Assembly (NCBI GenBank): GCA_040880485.1
Contig: JBBDIJ010000005.1
Span: 98,680-162,679, forward strand
Source: JBBDIJ01 sp040880485
GTDB lineage: Bacteria; Bacteroidota; Rhodothermia; Balneolales; Balneolaceae
DNA length: 64,000 nt
Direction of reading: 5' to 3'
The notes beneath the pieces are model-generated. The model saw only the letters and a program-made list of their open reading frames with translations. It searched no databases and had not been told where the DNA came from. Positions 18,856-27,510 of the stretch are shown here, one piece after another. Position 1 is the stretch's first letter; every line of letters starts with the position of its first letter. The translations under genes and the position numbers were made by a program.

Positions 18856-18886
18856 CGAATATATGTTCAATATATGTATGATGCAA
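18856..18886 (-). promoter_or_regulatory. Candidate recA promoter with overlapping LexA-like palindrome
   Basis: On the minus strand TTG (18884-18886), 20 bp, then TATATTCG (18856-18863) matches the Bacteroidota consensus TTG-N19to20-TAnnTTTG at all but one position. The segment 18857-18868, read as GAAC-ATAT-ATTC, overlaps the -10 and differs by one base from the GAAC-N4-GTTC operator known from Gram-positive LexA. An AATATATG direct repeat (18858-18865 and 18869-18876) lies here. The promoter leaves a 5' leader of about 105 nt. The rest of the recA-kinase gap shows nothing clear. Confidence 0.4.
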
Positions 18887-19016
18887 CAGACTCCAATTCC
18901 TTGCAGGAAAATTGACATTTTTACATTGGTGAACAAATCGTTTCCGGACCCGAACCGGAATAACAACGGTAATGTCCGATTTTTTGTACCATGCAGAGAA
19001 TAGATCCGGAGTATAT

Positions 19017-19850
19017 ATGAAGATTCTTATCGCAGATAGCGGTGCCACGAAAACGGACTGGGCTCTTGTCCAGGATGGAAAGCCGGTCTATGTTCGGACA
19101 GGAGGGATGCACCCGGCGTGGCTCGATCCGGAGAGCGAAGTCCGGAATCTCAGAGAAAGTTTTCGGGATTTCAATCCCGACCGTATTCACTTCTACGGTG
19201 CCGGGTGCAGCGATGAAGTAACTTCACAACCTCTGTCGGACCTTCTTCAGGAGCTGTTTGGCAGTACACCGTGTGAACTTTATGACGACCTGACTGCAGT
19301 GGTACACGCTTTTCTGGGGCAGGAGGAGGGAGTCGCTGCAATTCTGGGCACGGGGGCAGCTTCGGGCCACTTCAAAAAGGGGGAGCGCATCTCTTTGGCA
19401 GCTTCGCTCGGTTTTGCTTTGGGAGATGAGGGAAGTGGAGCCGATATCGGCAAATCGATACTTAAACACTATTTCAGAGACGGGTTCTCTACTGAAGCTG
19501 CAGCCACTGTCGAAATCGCACTTGGAGGGATGGATTACCATGACGTCATGCAGAAGATCTACCAATCCCCGTCTCCCGGATCATGGCTGGGTTCACTGAC
19601 TGCAAAGGTCCTATCGGGTGGAATGGGGGAGGAGGTCTCTGAACTGGTGAACTTCCGGTTGAACCGGTTTGCGGAGGTCTTTTTGAAACAGTATCATCTG
19701 CCGCACGGCGCCCCGGTTGTCATTTCAGGGGGTGTCGCCAGTTCACTCCGCCAGCCGTTGACAGATGTATTGAAGGCCGGTGGGTTCAATAATATGAGAA
19801 TCGAACGAAGCCCGATCACGGAACTGGTTCGCAAAATAAGCAGAACATAA
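19017..19850 (+). CDS. BadF/BadG-type kinase, probable N-acetylglucosamine kinase
   Basis: The 277-aa protein has the ASKHA ATPase fold of the BadF/BadG/BcrA/BcrD family: phosphate-1 loop ILIADSGATKTDW, second loop AILGTGAASG, and the adenosine motif VVISGGVASS. Members in the Bacteroidota of this length phosphorylate GlcNAc or related amino sugars, often from wall turnover, so amino-sugar salvage is the likely job, but this is family inference. It starts at ATG 19017 with CCGGAG six bases upstream; 15 further in-frame codons upstream are ignored. tatD follows after 88 bp. Confidence 0.82.
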   Translation: MKILIADSGATKTDWALVQDGKPVYVRTGGMHPAWLDPESEVRNLRESFRDFNPDRIHFYGAGCSDEVTSQPLSDLLQELFGSTPCELYDDLTAVVHAFLGQEEGVAAILGTGAASGHFKKGERISLAASLGFALGDEGSGADIGKSILKHYFRDGFSTEAAATVEIALGGMDYHDVMQKIYQSPSPGSWLGSLTAKVLSGGMGEEVSELVNFRLNRFAEVFLKQYHLPHGAPVVISGGVASSLRQPLTDVLKAGGFNNMRIERSPITELVRKISRT

Positions 19851-19938
19851 TTGTGATACAGGAAGTGAACTTATAAATAGTATAAGGCGGTTGACTTGAG
19901 GCCGTGCTGAATAGCAAAACAACAACAGAATAAGGTTA

Positions 19939-20709
19939 ATGGAACTTGCTGATACACATTGCCATCTCTATTTGGAAGATTTCCGGGATGATCTGAGTGA
20001 AGTCTTCAGCCGCTCTCTGGAGGCGGGTGTCTCACGGATCTTTCTGCCCGCTATCGACTGGGCTTCTGTCGAGGCGATGCAAAAACTGTCTCATCCGTCT
20101 GTAGAGTTGTACCGGATGGCCGGTATCCACCCCTGTTCTGTTCACGAGACGTTCTCTCTGGACGAGCAGCTTCTTTATGACACTGTGTACAGGAGTGATT
20201 TTGTTGCGGTTGGTGAGACCGGGCTTGATTATTACTGGGACAAAGGAAAAATCGAAGAGCAGAAGAAGAGTCTTTCGGCACATTGTCGTGTAGCCAAAGC
20301 AGTCGGTAAACCGGTGATACTTCACAACCGGGAGAGTACTTCAGACCTTCTCGATCTGATTGAACGGGAACAGGACGGTTCCCTGACCGGCATCTGGCAC
20401 TGTTTTAACGGATCAGTGGAGGAGGGAGAGAGGGCGATCGATCTGGGCCTTCATTTGGGGATCGGAGGTGTTCTGACCTTCCGCAATGCGGGTGTTGATC
20501 AAACGGTAAAGGAGCTCCCTCTGGACAGAATGGTTCTGGAGTCGGATGCTCCCTACCTTGCGCCTGCACCCAATCGTGGCAAGCGTAATGAGCCGGCATG
20601 GGTGGCCATTACCGCATCCAAACTTGCTACAGTACTGAAACTCTCTGAAGATGAGATTGCAGAGAGAACAACTAAAAATACTCTGTCACTATTCGGCCTG
20701 GATACCTAA
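19939..20709 (+). CDS. tatD: TatD family metal-dependent DNase
   Basis: TatD nucleases are TIM-barrel amidohydrolase-superfamily enzymes with 3'-5' exonuclease activity, linked to DNA repair and quality control. The 256-aa product has the metal ligands in order: DTHCHL, AVGETGLDYY (Glu), ILHNRES (His), IWHCFNGS (His) and LESDAPYL (Asp). Its 3' end overlaps pdxB by 21 bp in a convergent arrangement. Confidence 0.92.
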   Translation: MELADTHCHLYLEDFRDDLSEVFSRSLEAGVSRIFLPAIDWASVEAMQKLSHPSVELYRMAGIHPCSVHETFSLDEQLLYDTVYRSDFVAVGETGLDYYWDKGKIEEQKKSLSAHCRVAKAVGKPVILHNRESTSDLLDLIEREQDGSLTGIWHCFNGSVEEGERAIDLGLHLGIGGVLTFRNAGVDQTVKELPLDRMVLESDAPYLAPAPNRGKRNEPAWVAITASKLATVLKLSEDEIAERTTKNTLSLFGLDT

Positions 20710-21825
20710 CGCAGAGAGTGCCGGATACCTTTCCAGAATCGGGGCCGGACATACCAGTGCCGGGTATTCATCCCTGAGGGGGAATCGGGTACGAATTTCA
20801 GCGAACCGGGCCGCTTTCTTACTGCTATTCAGGCCGATGGCTCTGCGAAGGAGACGGTCGTACTCTGTGATCGGATGAATGAGCTCCAGAATATCGGCTA
20901 ATCCCTTCTCCTCTGTACCGGGAGGAAATTCAATGCGGCGGGTATCGGAAGTGAACGGTTCAACGCTGTTTTCCAGCGTAAACTCCCTGCACAATTCCGA
21001 TACAATCATGCGTGTTGCTCTCCATTTGCTCTGGCGGGAGTAGCCTGCAATATGGGGGGTGGCGAACCACGCGTTCCTTGCTACAACGTCCCGAAAAAGA
21101 GGCTCATGCTCCCACACATCGAGAGCCAGATCCTGTACTTCACCACGCTCCTGCGCTTCCAGCAGATCCATCTCGTGAGCGACTCCGCCTCTTGAAGCAT
21201 TCAGAACGAGGCTAAACCGGTTTTTATGGAGTGTAAATCGGTTCAGCCACGATTCCGTGGGGTAGCGACCTTCAGTTGTGAGTGGAGTGTGCAGGGTGAG
21301 GATGTCACACTGCAACACCTCTTCCAGACTGCAACTCAGAAAAGAGGTGTCCTGTTCTGCCCGCGGAGGATCATAAGAGAGGGAGTGGACTCCCAATTTT
21401 TTGAGCAGAGCCTGGACCTCTGTTCCTGTATGGCCTGCACCGACAATACCAACCTTATGCTGCCGGATGTCTACGTCTGTACGGTCGGCCCAGAGCAGTA
21501 CAGTGGTGGCCACGTATTCGGCGACGGCCCGGGCGTTGCAGCCCGGTGCGTAGCTGAAACTGATCTTCCGGTGTTGAAGGGCCTGTTGATCTACATGGTC
21601 GGTTCCGGCAGTTGCACTGGCGACGAACCGGAGCCTCCCCGGCTCTGTCGGAAGGGTCTCTTCATTTATTGATGTTACGGTTCGGATGAGTAGTGCATCG
21701 TACTCTGCGAGGTCTCCAGGTACTCCCTTCTGAGGATCGAAAAGTGTTAGCGAAACAGTGCCCGGAACCGCATGGTCGATCCGGAAAATGTGACGGTCGG
21801 CCAGTACATGGATCTTTTCAGGCAT
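20689..21825 (-). CDS. pdxB: 4-phosphoerythronate dehydrogenase
   Basis: PdxB oxidises 4-phospho-D-erythronate in the DXP-dependent pyridoxal phosphate pathway. The 378-aa protein is a D-isomer-specific 2-hydroxyacid dehydrogenase: Rossmann motif VGIVGAGHTGTEV, catalytic Arg in NASRGG, Glu in DVWEHEP and His in TPHIAGYS. A C-terminal PdxB-type dimerisation region follows (about residues 285-378). I use the ATG at 21825 with AGAGGA upstream, rather than the TTG at 21855. No other pdx gene is in the window. Confidence 0.88.
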   Translation of the reverse strand: MPEKIHVLADRHIFRIDHAVPGTVSLTLFDPQKGVPGDLAEYDALLIRTVTSINEETLPTEPGRLRFVASATAGTDHVDQQALQHRKISFSYAPGCNARAVAEYVATTVLLWADRTDVDIRQHKVGIVGAGHTGTEVQALLKKLGVHSLSYDPPRAEQDTSFLSCSLEEVLQCDILTLHTPLTTEGRYPTESWLNRFTLHKNRFSLVLNASRGGVAHEMDLLEAQERGEVQDLALDVWEHEPLFRDVVARNAWFATPHIAGYSRQSKWRATRMIVSELCREFTLENSVEPFTSDTRRIEFPPGTEEKGLADILELIHPITEYDRLLRRAIGLNSSKKAARFAEIRTRFPLRDEYPALVCPAPILERYPALSALGIQAE

Positions 21826-21875
21826 TCCGATTCCTCTCTTTTTCTTCCTGTTCAATAGCCCGGTGGTAATATGGA

Positions 21876-21904
21876 TTGACGCTTATCACATTAACTGCCA
21901 TATT
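21876..21904 (+). promoter_or_regulatory. Possible promoter for the crotonase gene
   Basis: TTGACG (21876-21881), a 17-bp spacer and CATATT (21899-21904) resemble a housekeeping promoter, about 110 bp upstream of the crotonase ATG. Nothing else stands out in this 192-bp divergent gap. Confidence 0.35.
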
Positions 21905-22017
21905 GAATCTGAAGCTCGTGCATAAGCCTTGGTGGTCGGGTTGAACCGATGATTCAGCGGCCCGTTTCAGCTTGAAATGTGCAACATAAACGATGAAAAG
22001 AAAAATAGTGAGCGCTC

Positions 22018-22806
22018 ATGAGTGAACAATGGAACACACTGGTGGTCGATCGATATCCGGAGAGATTCCTTGCCAGAATCTGCCTGAACCGGCCCGACAA
22101 GATGAATGCCCTGAGCAGTGAAATGCTTGAGGAGCTGGGTGGAGTATTCGACCAATTAGATGAGGATGAGGGGATTCGCGGAGTCATTTTGACCGGAACC
22201 GGGGAGAGAGCATTTGCAGCGGGAGCCGATATCGGAGAGCTCAGGGGTGTTGGCAAAGAGGCTGGTGAGGCAAAAGCCAGATTCGGACAAGAGATTTTTC
22301 GCAAGATTGAGACCTTTGTGAAGCCGGTGATTGCCGTGGTTCACGGGTATGCCCTCGGGGGAGGTGCAGAACTGGCGATGGCTTGCCACCTTCGAATTGC
22401 ATCAGAACAGGCTCAGTTTGCCCTGCCGGAGGCATCCCTGGGGTTAATACCAGGATATGGAGGGACGCAGCGTGCTGTGCGACTGATCGGTTCAGCCCGT
22501 GCACTGGAGTGGATTTGGAGGGGTTCACGCATAGACGGGGCCAAAGCGTTTGAGTGGGGCCTGGTCAATCATGTAGCCAGGAGCAGGGAGGAGGCCCTTG
22601 AGCTTGCGGAGAAGCTGCTGTCTGAGATTCTGAGGCAAGCCCCTCTGGCTGTCGGTGCCGTACTGAAGTGTGTACGGCTTGCAGGAGATCAGAAGGGCTA
22701 CGATCGGGAAGCGGTTCTCTTTGGTGAAATGTGTGATACGGAGGATGGCCGGGAAGGGGTGGAAGCATTCCTGGAAAAGCGCCAGGCTCAATTCAGGGGG
22801 CGTTAG
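22018..22806 (+). CDS. Enoyl-CoA hydratase/isomerase family protein (crotonase)
   Basis: The 262-aa crotonase-fold enzyme probably hydrates trans-2-enoyl-CoA in fatty-acid or branched-chain amino-acid breakdown. It shows the oxyanion-hole segment AFAAGADIGEL, the HGYALGGGAELAMACHLR block with the first catalytic Glu, and PEASLGLIPGYGGTQR with the second Glu, so true hydratase activity is expected. Chain-length specificity cannot be read. It starts at ATG 22018. The neighbouring CBS membrane protein begins 51 bp downstream on the same strand. Confidence 0.88.
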   Translation: MSEQWNTLVVDRYPERFLARICLNRPDKMNALSSEMLEELGGVFDQLDEDEGIRGVILTGTGERAFAAGADIGELRGVGKEAGEAKARFGQEIFRKIETFVKPVIAVVHGYALGGGAELAMACHLRIASEQAQFALPEASLGLIPGYGGTQRAVRLIGSARALEWIWRGSRIDGAKAFEWGLVNHVARSREEALELAEKLLSEILRQAPLAVGAVLKCVRLAGDQKGYDREAVLFGEMCDTEDGREGVEAFLEKRQAQFRGR

Positions 22807-22857
22807 AGAGAGATGATATTTCTTCCTATCTTGCCTGATTACACGTAGATCCAGTTC

Positions 22858-24141
22858 ATGATTGAAACCATTATCATCTTGTCGACGATACTTCTGAGCG
22901 GGTTTTTTTCCGGATCGGAGATCGCATATGTATCTGCCAACCGGCTTAAACTGGAGATTGAGTCACGTAAAGAGACCTTTCTGGGCCGGTCTGTCGCCGT
23001 CTTTGCCAGAAACCCCAATCTCTTTCTTACGACCACACTGGTCGGCAATAACATTATCAATGTGATCTACGCCACATTGATGGCGATCTTTCTGGTGGTT
23101 CCGGTTCAAAACGCATATGAATCATTTTTTGGAGCACTGCCCTCTACTGCAGAGTTGCTTCTGATTCAGACGTTGATCGCTTCGGTGATCATCATGCTGT
23201 TTGGAGAAATTTTACCGAAGGCTCTTTTCCGGATTCAGGCAGATTTTATGGTGAAAGTTGTGGCGGTACCAATGAGGGTGCTGAACTGGCTGTTCGGACC
23301 ACTGATTATATTGGCCAACTCCTCTTCCAATGTTCTTGTTCGCTGGCTTAATGCGGGTGGGGAGAGGAGCGACAAGATTTTTAGAAGACAGGATATGGAG
23401 ATGATATTCAAAGAGTTAAGGGATAGCGGAGGAGGAGAAGATTTGGACCGGGAGGATTCTGAAATTCTTCAAAATGTCCTGGACCTTTCCAATAAGCGGG
23501 TAAGGGAGACGATGATTCCCCGAACCGAAATTGTTGCGGTCGAAAAAGGAGTTTCACTTGAAGAAGTGCAGAAGGCTTTCATCGCGTCAGGCTACTCCAA
23601 GATTCCCGTCTATCAGGACACGATTGACGATATTATTGGTGTGGTATTTGCATACGATCTGTTCAACAATCCAAAGTCCCTGGGAGAGATTATTCGTCCC
23701 ATAAAGCTGATTCCTTCGAGCAAGAAGTCAAAAGACCTGCTTACGGAATTTCGTCAAAGCAATATCTCTGTAGCGGTTGTGATAGATGAATATGGGGGGA
23801 CGGCCGGTATGGTGACTATAGAGGATCTGATCGAAGAGGTTGTGGGAGATATTCAGGATGAGTACGATACCGATGCAGAAATAGTGAAGATGGTCTCCCC
23901 GGGAATCTATGTAATCAGCGGTAGCGTAGAGATTGAAGATCTGGAGATGAAGTTTCCGGAGGTCCGGCTCGGGGTAGACGGGGGGGATTTTGAGACCATT
24001 GCAGGGTATATTATTCACCATGCAGGAAGGATTCCAAAGGTGAATGAAGAGCTGCTGATCGACGGAAATACCTATATCATCAGCAAGGCGACACCGAACA
24101 AGCTGGATACAGTGAAGTTGATCCTGAGAAATGAGGAGTAA
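22858..24141 (+). CDS. CNNM/CorC-type membrane protein with DUF21, two CBS and CorC/HlyC domains
   Basis: The 427-aa protein has an N-terminal DUF21 transmembrane domain (four hydrophobic segments, about residues 1-160) with the conserved FFSGSEIAYVS start. A CBS pair covers about residues 205-330 (ETMIPRTEIVAVE; VVIDEYGGTAGMVTIEDLIEE), and a C-terminal CorC/HlyC domain covers about 345-425. Homologues include Mg2+/Co2+ efflux proteins; in gliding Bacteroidota a similar protein is GldE. The old name hemolysin is misleading. Metal export or sensing is the best guess. Confidence 0.88.
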   Translation: MIETIIILSTILLSGFFSGSEIAYVSANRLKLEIESRKETFLGRSVAVFARNPNLFLTTTLVGNNIINVIYATLMAIFLVVPVQNAYESFFGALPSTAELLLIQTLIASVIIMLFGEILPKALFRIQADFMVKVVAVPMRVLNWLFGPLIILANSSSNVLVRWLNAGGERSDKIFRRQDMEMIFKELRDSGGGEDLDREDSEILQNVLDLSNKRVRETMIPRTEIVAVEKGVSLEEVQKAFIASGYSKIPVYQDTIDDIIGVVFAYDLFNNPKSLGEIIRPIKLIPSSKKSKDLLTEFRQSNISVAVVIDEYGGTAGMVTIEDLIEEVVGDIQDEYDTDAEIVKMVSPGIYVISGSVEIEDLEMKFPEVRLGVDGGDFETIAGYIIHHAGRIPKVNEELLIDGNTYIISKATPNKLDTVKLILRNEE

Positions 24142-24167
24142 TCGATGAAGAGAATGGTGGTGGCGGC

Positions 24168-25322
24168 ATGAGTAAAGGCGGAAAAGAGCACACAGAGAAG
24201 TTCCGCAAATTGATAGATGAGCTGGACAGAAAGGTGATTGAGTCCCTTGCGGAGCGTCAAAAAGTTGTAAGGGAGATTTTTTCCAACAAGTTGGAGGAGG
24301 CCGGCTCCATCCGGGATCCGGAGCGGGAAAGGGAGATGCTTCAGCGCATCCGGGCAATGGCTATTGAGAAGGGGGTAGACCCCTACTTCGCCGAAAAACT
24401 GTTTCATCAGATCATTAGTCAGTCGGTTCGATACCAGACCTGGTCTCTGCTCGACCACCAGAATGACACGGCCCCTGTACGAAAAGCGGTGGTGGCCTAT
24501 CAGGGTGTTCAGGGTGCATTCAGTGACCAGGCTGCCCGGCGCCACTTTTCCGACCGATACAATGACCTTCACTGCATCGGTTGTCAAACGTTTGAGGCGG
24601 CGGGAGCGGCTGTCGAGGAGAAGCGGGCCGACTTTGCTATTCTTCCTATTGAGAATACAACGGCCGGCTCGATCAACGACACCTATGACCTTCTTGCAGA
24701 GAGGGATCTTCACATTGTAGGCGAGGAGGTTCTTCACATCGAGCACTGCCTCATGAGCCCGGGTGAAGTTCAGCTGGGAAATATTAGAAGAGTGCTCTCT
24801 CATCCGCAGGCGATCGCTCAGTGCAGCCGATTCCTCTCCACTCTGCCGCGCTGCACGGTGGAATCGTATATCGATACAGCGATGGCGGCCAAGAAAGTGA
24901 GTGAAGATGCCGATCTTTCACAGGCAGCTATTGCGAGCGCTCATGCAGCAGAGATTTACGGATTACATATTCTGAAACGGGGAATTGCCAATCAGGAAGA
25001 GAACTATACCCGGTTTGTGGTTGTGGCTCGGGAGCCGGTTACGGTTGATGCTCAGATCGCCTGCAAGACCTCCATCATACTGGCGACTCCCCATGAAAAG
25101 GGAGCACTGATTCGCTGTTTGAAGGTGCTTGACAAGCACGGTATTAATATGACAAAATTAGAGTCGAGGCCCCGGCTTCACAAGCCCTGGCAGTACCAGT
25201 TTTTTATAGACCTTGAGGGTAATATCAACGATCCCCGTCTTGAGAAGGCACTCGGAGAACTCGGGAATCGTTCCAGTTATCTTAAAGTACTTGGATCCTA
25301 TCCGAAGCAGTCTGAAGGGTAA
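24168..25322 (+). CDS. pheA: Bifunctional chorismate mutase/prephenate dehydratase
   Basis: This enzyme converts chorismate to prephenate and then phenylpyruvate for phenylalanine synthesis. The 384-aa product has an AroQ chorismate mutase domain (about residues 8-95; IDELDRKVIESLAERQKVV), a prephenate dehydratase domain (about 105-280; VAYQGVQGAFSDQA, ILPIENTTAGSI, YTRFVVVARE), and an ACT domain with the Phe-binding ESRP motif (about 295-375), implying feedback inhibition. It starts at ATG 24168, 26 bp after the CBS gene, and ends the segment before the dcw promoter. Confidence 0.94.
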   Translation: MSKGGKEHTEKFRKLIDELDRKVIESLAERQKVVREIFSNKLEEAGSIRDPEREREMLQRIRAMAIEKGVDPYFAEKLFHQIISQSVRYQTWSLLDHQNDTAPVRKAVVAYQGVQGAFSDQAARRHFSDRYNDLHCIGCQTFEAAGAAVEEKRADFAILPIENTTAGSINDTYDLLAERDLHIVGEEVLHIEHCLMSPGEVQLGNIRRVLSHPQAIAQCSRFLSTLPRCTVESYIDTAMAAKKVSEDADLSQAAIASAHAAEIYGLHILKRGIANQEENYTRFVVVAREPVTVDAQIACKTSIILATPHEKGALIRCLKVLDKHGINMTKLESRPRLHKPWQYQFFIDLEGNINDPRLEKALGELGNRSSYLKVLGSYPKQSEG

Positions 25323-25549
25323 TCGAAAACTCCTCATAATTTTCACTTCTCCCACCCTTCAGGCACCTTGCTGCTGCTCTCTGCCTGCCATCTTATTTTC
25401 GTAATACTTTTCCACATAGTTTATATGTGAAGTATGTAATTACTCACATTTTTTTCTGAAAAACCCGTCCACGTACTGTAAAGTGGGTATTTTTTGTTCC
25501 CGTCTCAGTAACAATTGAAAATAAATTTGGATTTCTGATCCACATTATC
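25323..25549. other. Non-coding gap between pheA and the dcw promoter
   Basis: I find no gene here. An exact short palindrome, CACATA at 25413-25418 and TATGTG at 25424-25429, lies in the middle. A weak hairpin followed by TTTTTT near 25465-25496 might end pheA transcription. The remaining sequence is AT-rich leader DNA. Confidence 0.5.
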
Positions 25550-25579
25550 TTGACAAATTCAGAAAAAGTAGGGTACATT
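25550..25579 (+). promoter_or_regulatory. Probable promoter of the dcw operon
   Basis: TTGACA at 25550-25555, an 18-bp spacer, and TACATT at 25574-25579 form a good housekeeping-type promoter that ends exactly where the MraZ box begins. It stands about 80 bp upstream of the mraZ start codon. Confidence 0.55.
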
Positions 25580-25604
25580 GTGGGGTGAAGTGGGAGATAG
25601 TGGG
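25580..25604 (+). promoter_or_regulatory. MraZ box: three GTGGG repeats with 5-bp spacers
   Basis: GTGGG occurs at 25580-25584, 25590-25594 and 25600-25604, each separated by exactly five bases. This is the known MraZ operator architecture (direct GTGGG-type repeats on one helical face, 10-bp period). It abuts the -10 element, so MraZ binding should block transcription initiation and autoregulate the operon. Confidence 0.85.
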
Positions 25605-25660
25605 GAATTTATATCTGGCTCTCCCTGCGAATCATCATAGCAATCTAACTTCATCCGACC

Positions 25661-26137
25661 GTGGCAGGCTTTAAAGGGGAATATGAACACAGTGTTGATG
25701 CCAAAGGGCGGGTAGCCTTTCCGGCCAGACTACGCAAGGCACTGAACCCGGAAGCGGGGGAGCAGTTTACCCTTCTTCGCGGGTTGGAACCCTGCCTCTA
25801 TCTCTATCCGCGGGACGAATGGGAGATCGTTGAGAGCCGACTCTCACGGATCAACAGCTTTACACGTGAGGGAAGAACGGTGAAACGAAATTTTCTGCGA
25901 TTTGCAGAGGATGCCACACTTGACAAGCAGAATCGTGTAGCCCTACCGCCTCATTTGAGAGAGTGGGCGGGAATCGACGGCTCAGCAATTTTTATTGGAA
26001 GCGGAGAGCGTATTGAGGTGTGGTCTCCGGATAAACTCTCAGAAGCGGATGCGGAGCTCAGTTTCGAGTCCTACCAGGAGCTGTTTGAAAAGGTAATGGG
26101 TGACCCTGAACCGCCCGGGGAGGAGCATGGAGGTTGA
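25661..26137 (+). CDS. mraZ: Transcriptional regulator MraZ
   Basis: MraZ is a ring-forming double-AbrB-fold DNA-binding protein that represses the dcw operon and its own gene. The 158-aa product has the two conserved halves: GEYEHSVDAKGRVAFPARLR and, 60 residues later, EDATLDKQNRVALPPHLREWA. The start is GTG at 25661 (GAG-free leader). It is the first gene of the cluster and overlaps no upstream gene; a GGAGG near its stop serves rsmH. The operator upstream matches its known site. Confidence 0.95.
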   Translation: MAGFKGEYEHSVDAKGRVAFPARLRKALNPEAGEQFTLLRGLEPCLYLYPRDEWEIVESRLSRINSFTREGRTVKRNFLRFAEDATLDKQNRVALPPHLREWAGIDGSAIFIGSGERIEVWSPDKLSEADAELSFESYQELFEKVMGDPEPPGEEHGG

Positions 26138-26138
26138 G

Positions 26139-27068
26139 ATGGCCATATATCATGATCATATCCCTGTACTCCTGAGCGAATCCCTCGATCTTCTCTTGAC
26201 AGATCCTGAGGGCAAGTATGTGGATGGAACGCTGGGCGGCGGTGGGCACAGTGCCGAAATCCTGGCACGTCTGGCACCATCAGCAGAGCTCTGGGGGGTA
26301 GATCAGGATCTGGAGGCTCTTGATAAGGCGGGGGAGCGGTTAAAGGGTGATGCAAGGTTTCATACCGTATTTGGAAATTTTGGTTATATGAGCACTTTGT
26401 TACCCCCATCTCTAAAGGGGAAGGTGAGCGGGATTCTGCTCGATCTCGGTGTCTCCACACATCAGATTCGTGAACCCGGACGTGGATTCAGTTTTCAGAA
26501 TGACGGGCCTCTCGATATGAGAATGGATCGGCAGAGCGGCCTGAATGCACACGAAGTAGTAAACAGTTACAGCTATGAACGGCTTCGTGATCTGATCTTT
26601 CACTTCGGTGAGGAGAGAATGAGCCGCCAAATAGCATCTGAAATCATAAAAAGGCGCCCTCTCGGGACAACAGGGGAGCTTGCAGAGGCAGTTGAGGCAG
26701 TAGCGGGGGGACGGTTTCTTAACAAATCCCTCGCCCGTGTGTTTCAGGCCATACGGATTGAAGTGAATCGGGAGCTCGATCAGCTGGAGAGGGCTCTATA
26801 TGAGTCTCTGCATCTACTGAAAGAGGGGGGGCGGTTGGTGGTTATCTCCTACCACTCCCTTGAGGACCGAATGGTCAAACGCTTCTTCAGAAGTGGAAAC
26901 CTGAAAGGAGAGGTGAAGAAAGACTTTTATGGAAATTGGGTCCGGCCACTGGATCCGGTAACAAGGCAGGTGGTTCGCCCAGGTACAGAAGAAGTGGGAC
27001 GAAACCCCGCATCCAGAAGTGCAAGGCTCAGAGCTGCTGAAAGAACCGGTATGGAGGTTGAGATATGA
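26139..27068 (+). CDS. rsmH: 16S rRNA (cytosine1402-N4)-methyltransferase
   Basis: RsmH (MraW) methylates N4 of C1402 in the ribosomal P site. The 309-aa protein starts YHDHIPVLLSESLDLL and has the SAM loop DGTLGGGGHSAEIL, DLGVSTHQI and the C-terminal VVISYHSLEDRMVK-RFF signature. I choose the ATG at 26139 because GGAGG lies five bases upstream of it; an ATG at 26127 is also in frame. The stop overlaps ftsL by 4 bp (ATGA). Confidence 0.95.
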   Translation: MAIYHDHIPVLLSESLDLLLTDPEGKYVDGTLGGGGHSAEILARLAPSAELWGVDQDLEALDKAGERLKGDARFHTVFGNFGYMSTLLPPSLKGKVSGILLDLGVSTHQIREPGRGFSFQNDGPLDMRMDRQSGLNAHEVVNSYSYERLRDLIFHFGEERMSRQIASEIIKRRPLGTTGELAEAVEAVAGGRFLNKSLARVFQAIRIEVNRELDQLERALYESLHLLKEGGRLVVISYHSLEDRMVKRFFRSGNLKGEVKKDFYGNWVRPLDPVTRQVVRPGTEEVGRNPASRSARLRAAERTGMEVEI

Positions 27069-27499
27069 TGATGCACTCCACACTGTCGAGGCCACAGGTT
27101 CGACCCAACCGGAGATCTGTGCCCAGGCGAAAAAAACGATTTCCAACAGCTGAAAAGATCTATACAGGCGGCGGCACGCCTCGCAACGGTACCCGTAAGA
27201 GGACCGATAAAAAGGCGAAATCCGGGCTTTCCGTGATTACCCCTTGGAAAGTCATCCTCACAAGTTTCCTGATCGGAATTTGTGGGATTCTATATATCAG
27301 CCACCTCTTTGGCACCCAGAGTGCTTTACAGGAGGTGCAGCAGCTGCAGGCAGAGTACACGAAGGTTCAGCGTATTCATGCAGAGCAGCGTCTTGCGTAT
27401 GAGCGAATGGTAGGTCCCAAAGAGATCTATCAGAATGCACGTGAACTGGGTTTTATCAATGCCGGTCCGGCAGACCGTGTGATCACCATCCAACGGTAA
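27065..27499 (+). CDS. ftsL: FtsL-like cell-division protein
   Basis: This is a bitopic protein of 144 aa. It has a strongly basic cytoplasmic N terminus of about 60 residues, one membrane helix (about 62-82), then a short periplasmic leucine-zipper-like coiled coil (QSALQEVQQLQAEYTKVQRI) and the AREL-GFI-PA segment. FtsL proteins diverge quickly. The call rests on topology, size and its fixed place between rsmH and ftsI. FtsL with FtsB/FtsQ activates the FtsWI synthase. The basic tail is longer than in E. coli FtsL. Confidence 0.78.
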   Translation: MMMHSTLSRPQVRPNRRSVPRRKKRFPTAEKIYTGGGTPRNGTRKRTDKKAKSGLSVITPWKVILTSFLIGICGILYISHLFGTQSALQEVQQLQAEYTKVQRIHAEQRLAYERMVGPKEIYQNARELGFINAGPADRVITIQR

Positions 27500-27510
27500 T
27501 AATAAACAGA

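Noticed and set aside
18841..19016. Small gene between recA and the sugar kinase
   Set aside because: Only short frames overlapping promoter-like sequence on either strand; no ribosome site or protein-like composition.
25413..25429. Palindrome CACATA-N5-TATGTG upstream of the dcw promoter as an operator
   Set aside because: Six-base arms in AT-rich DNA are expected by chance; noted only in the gap description.
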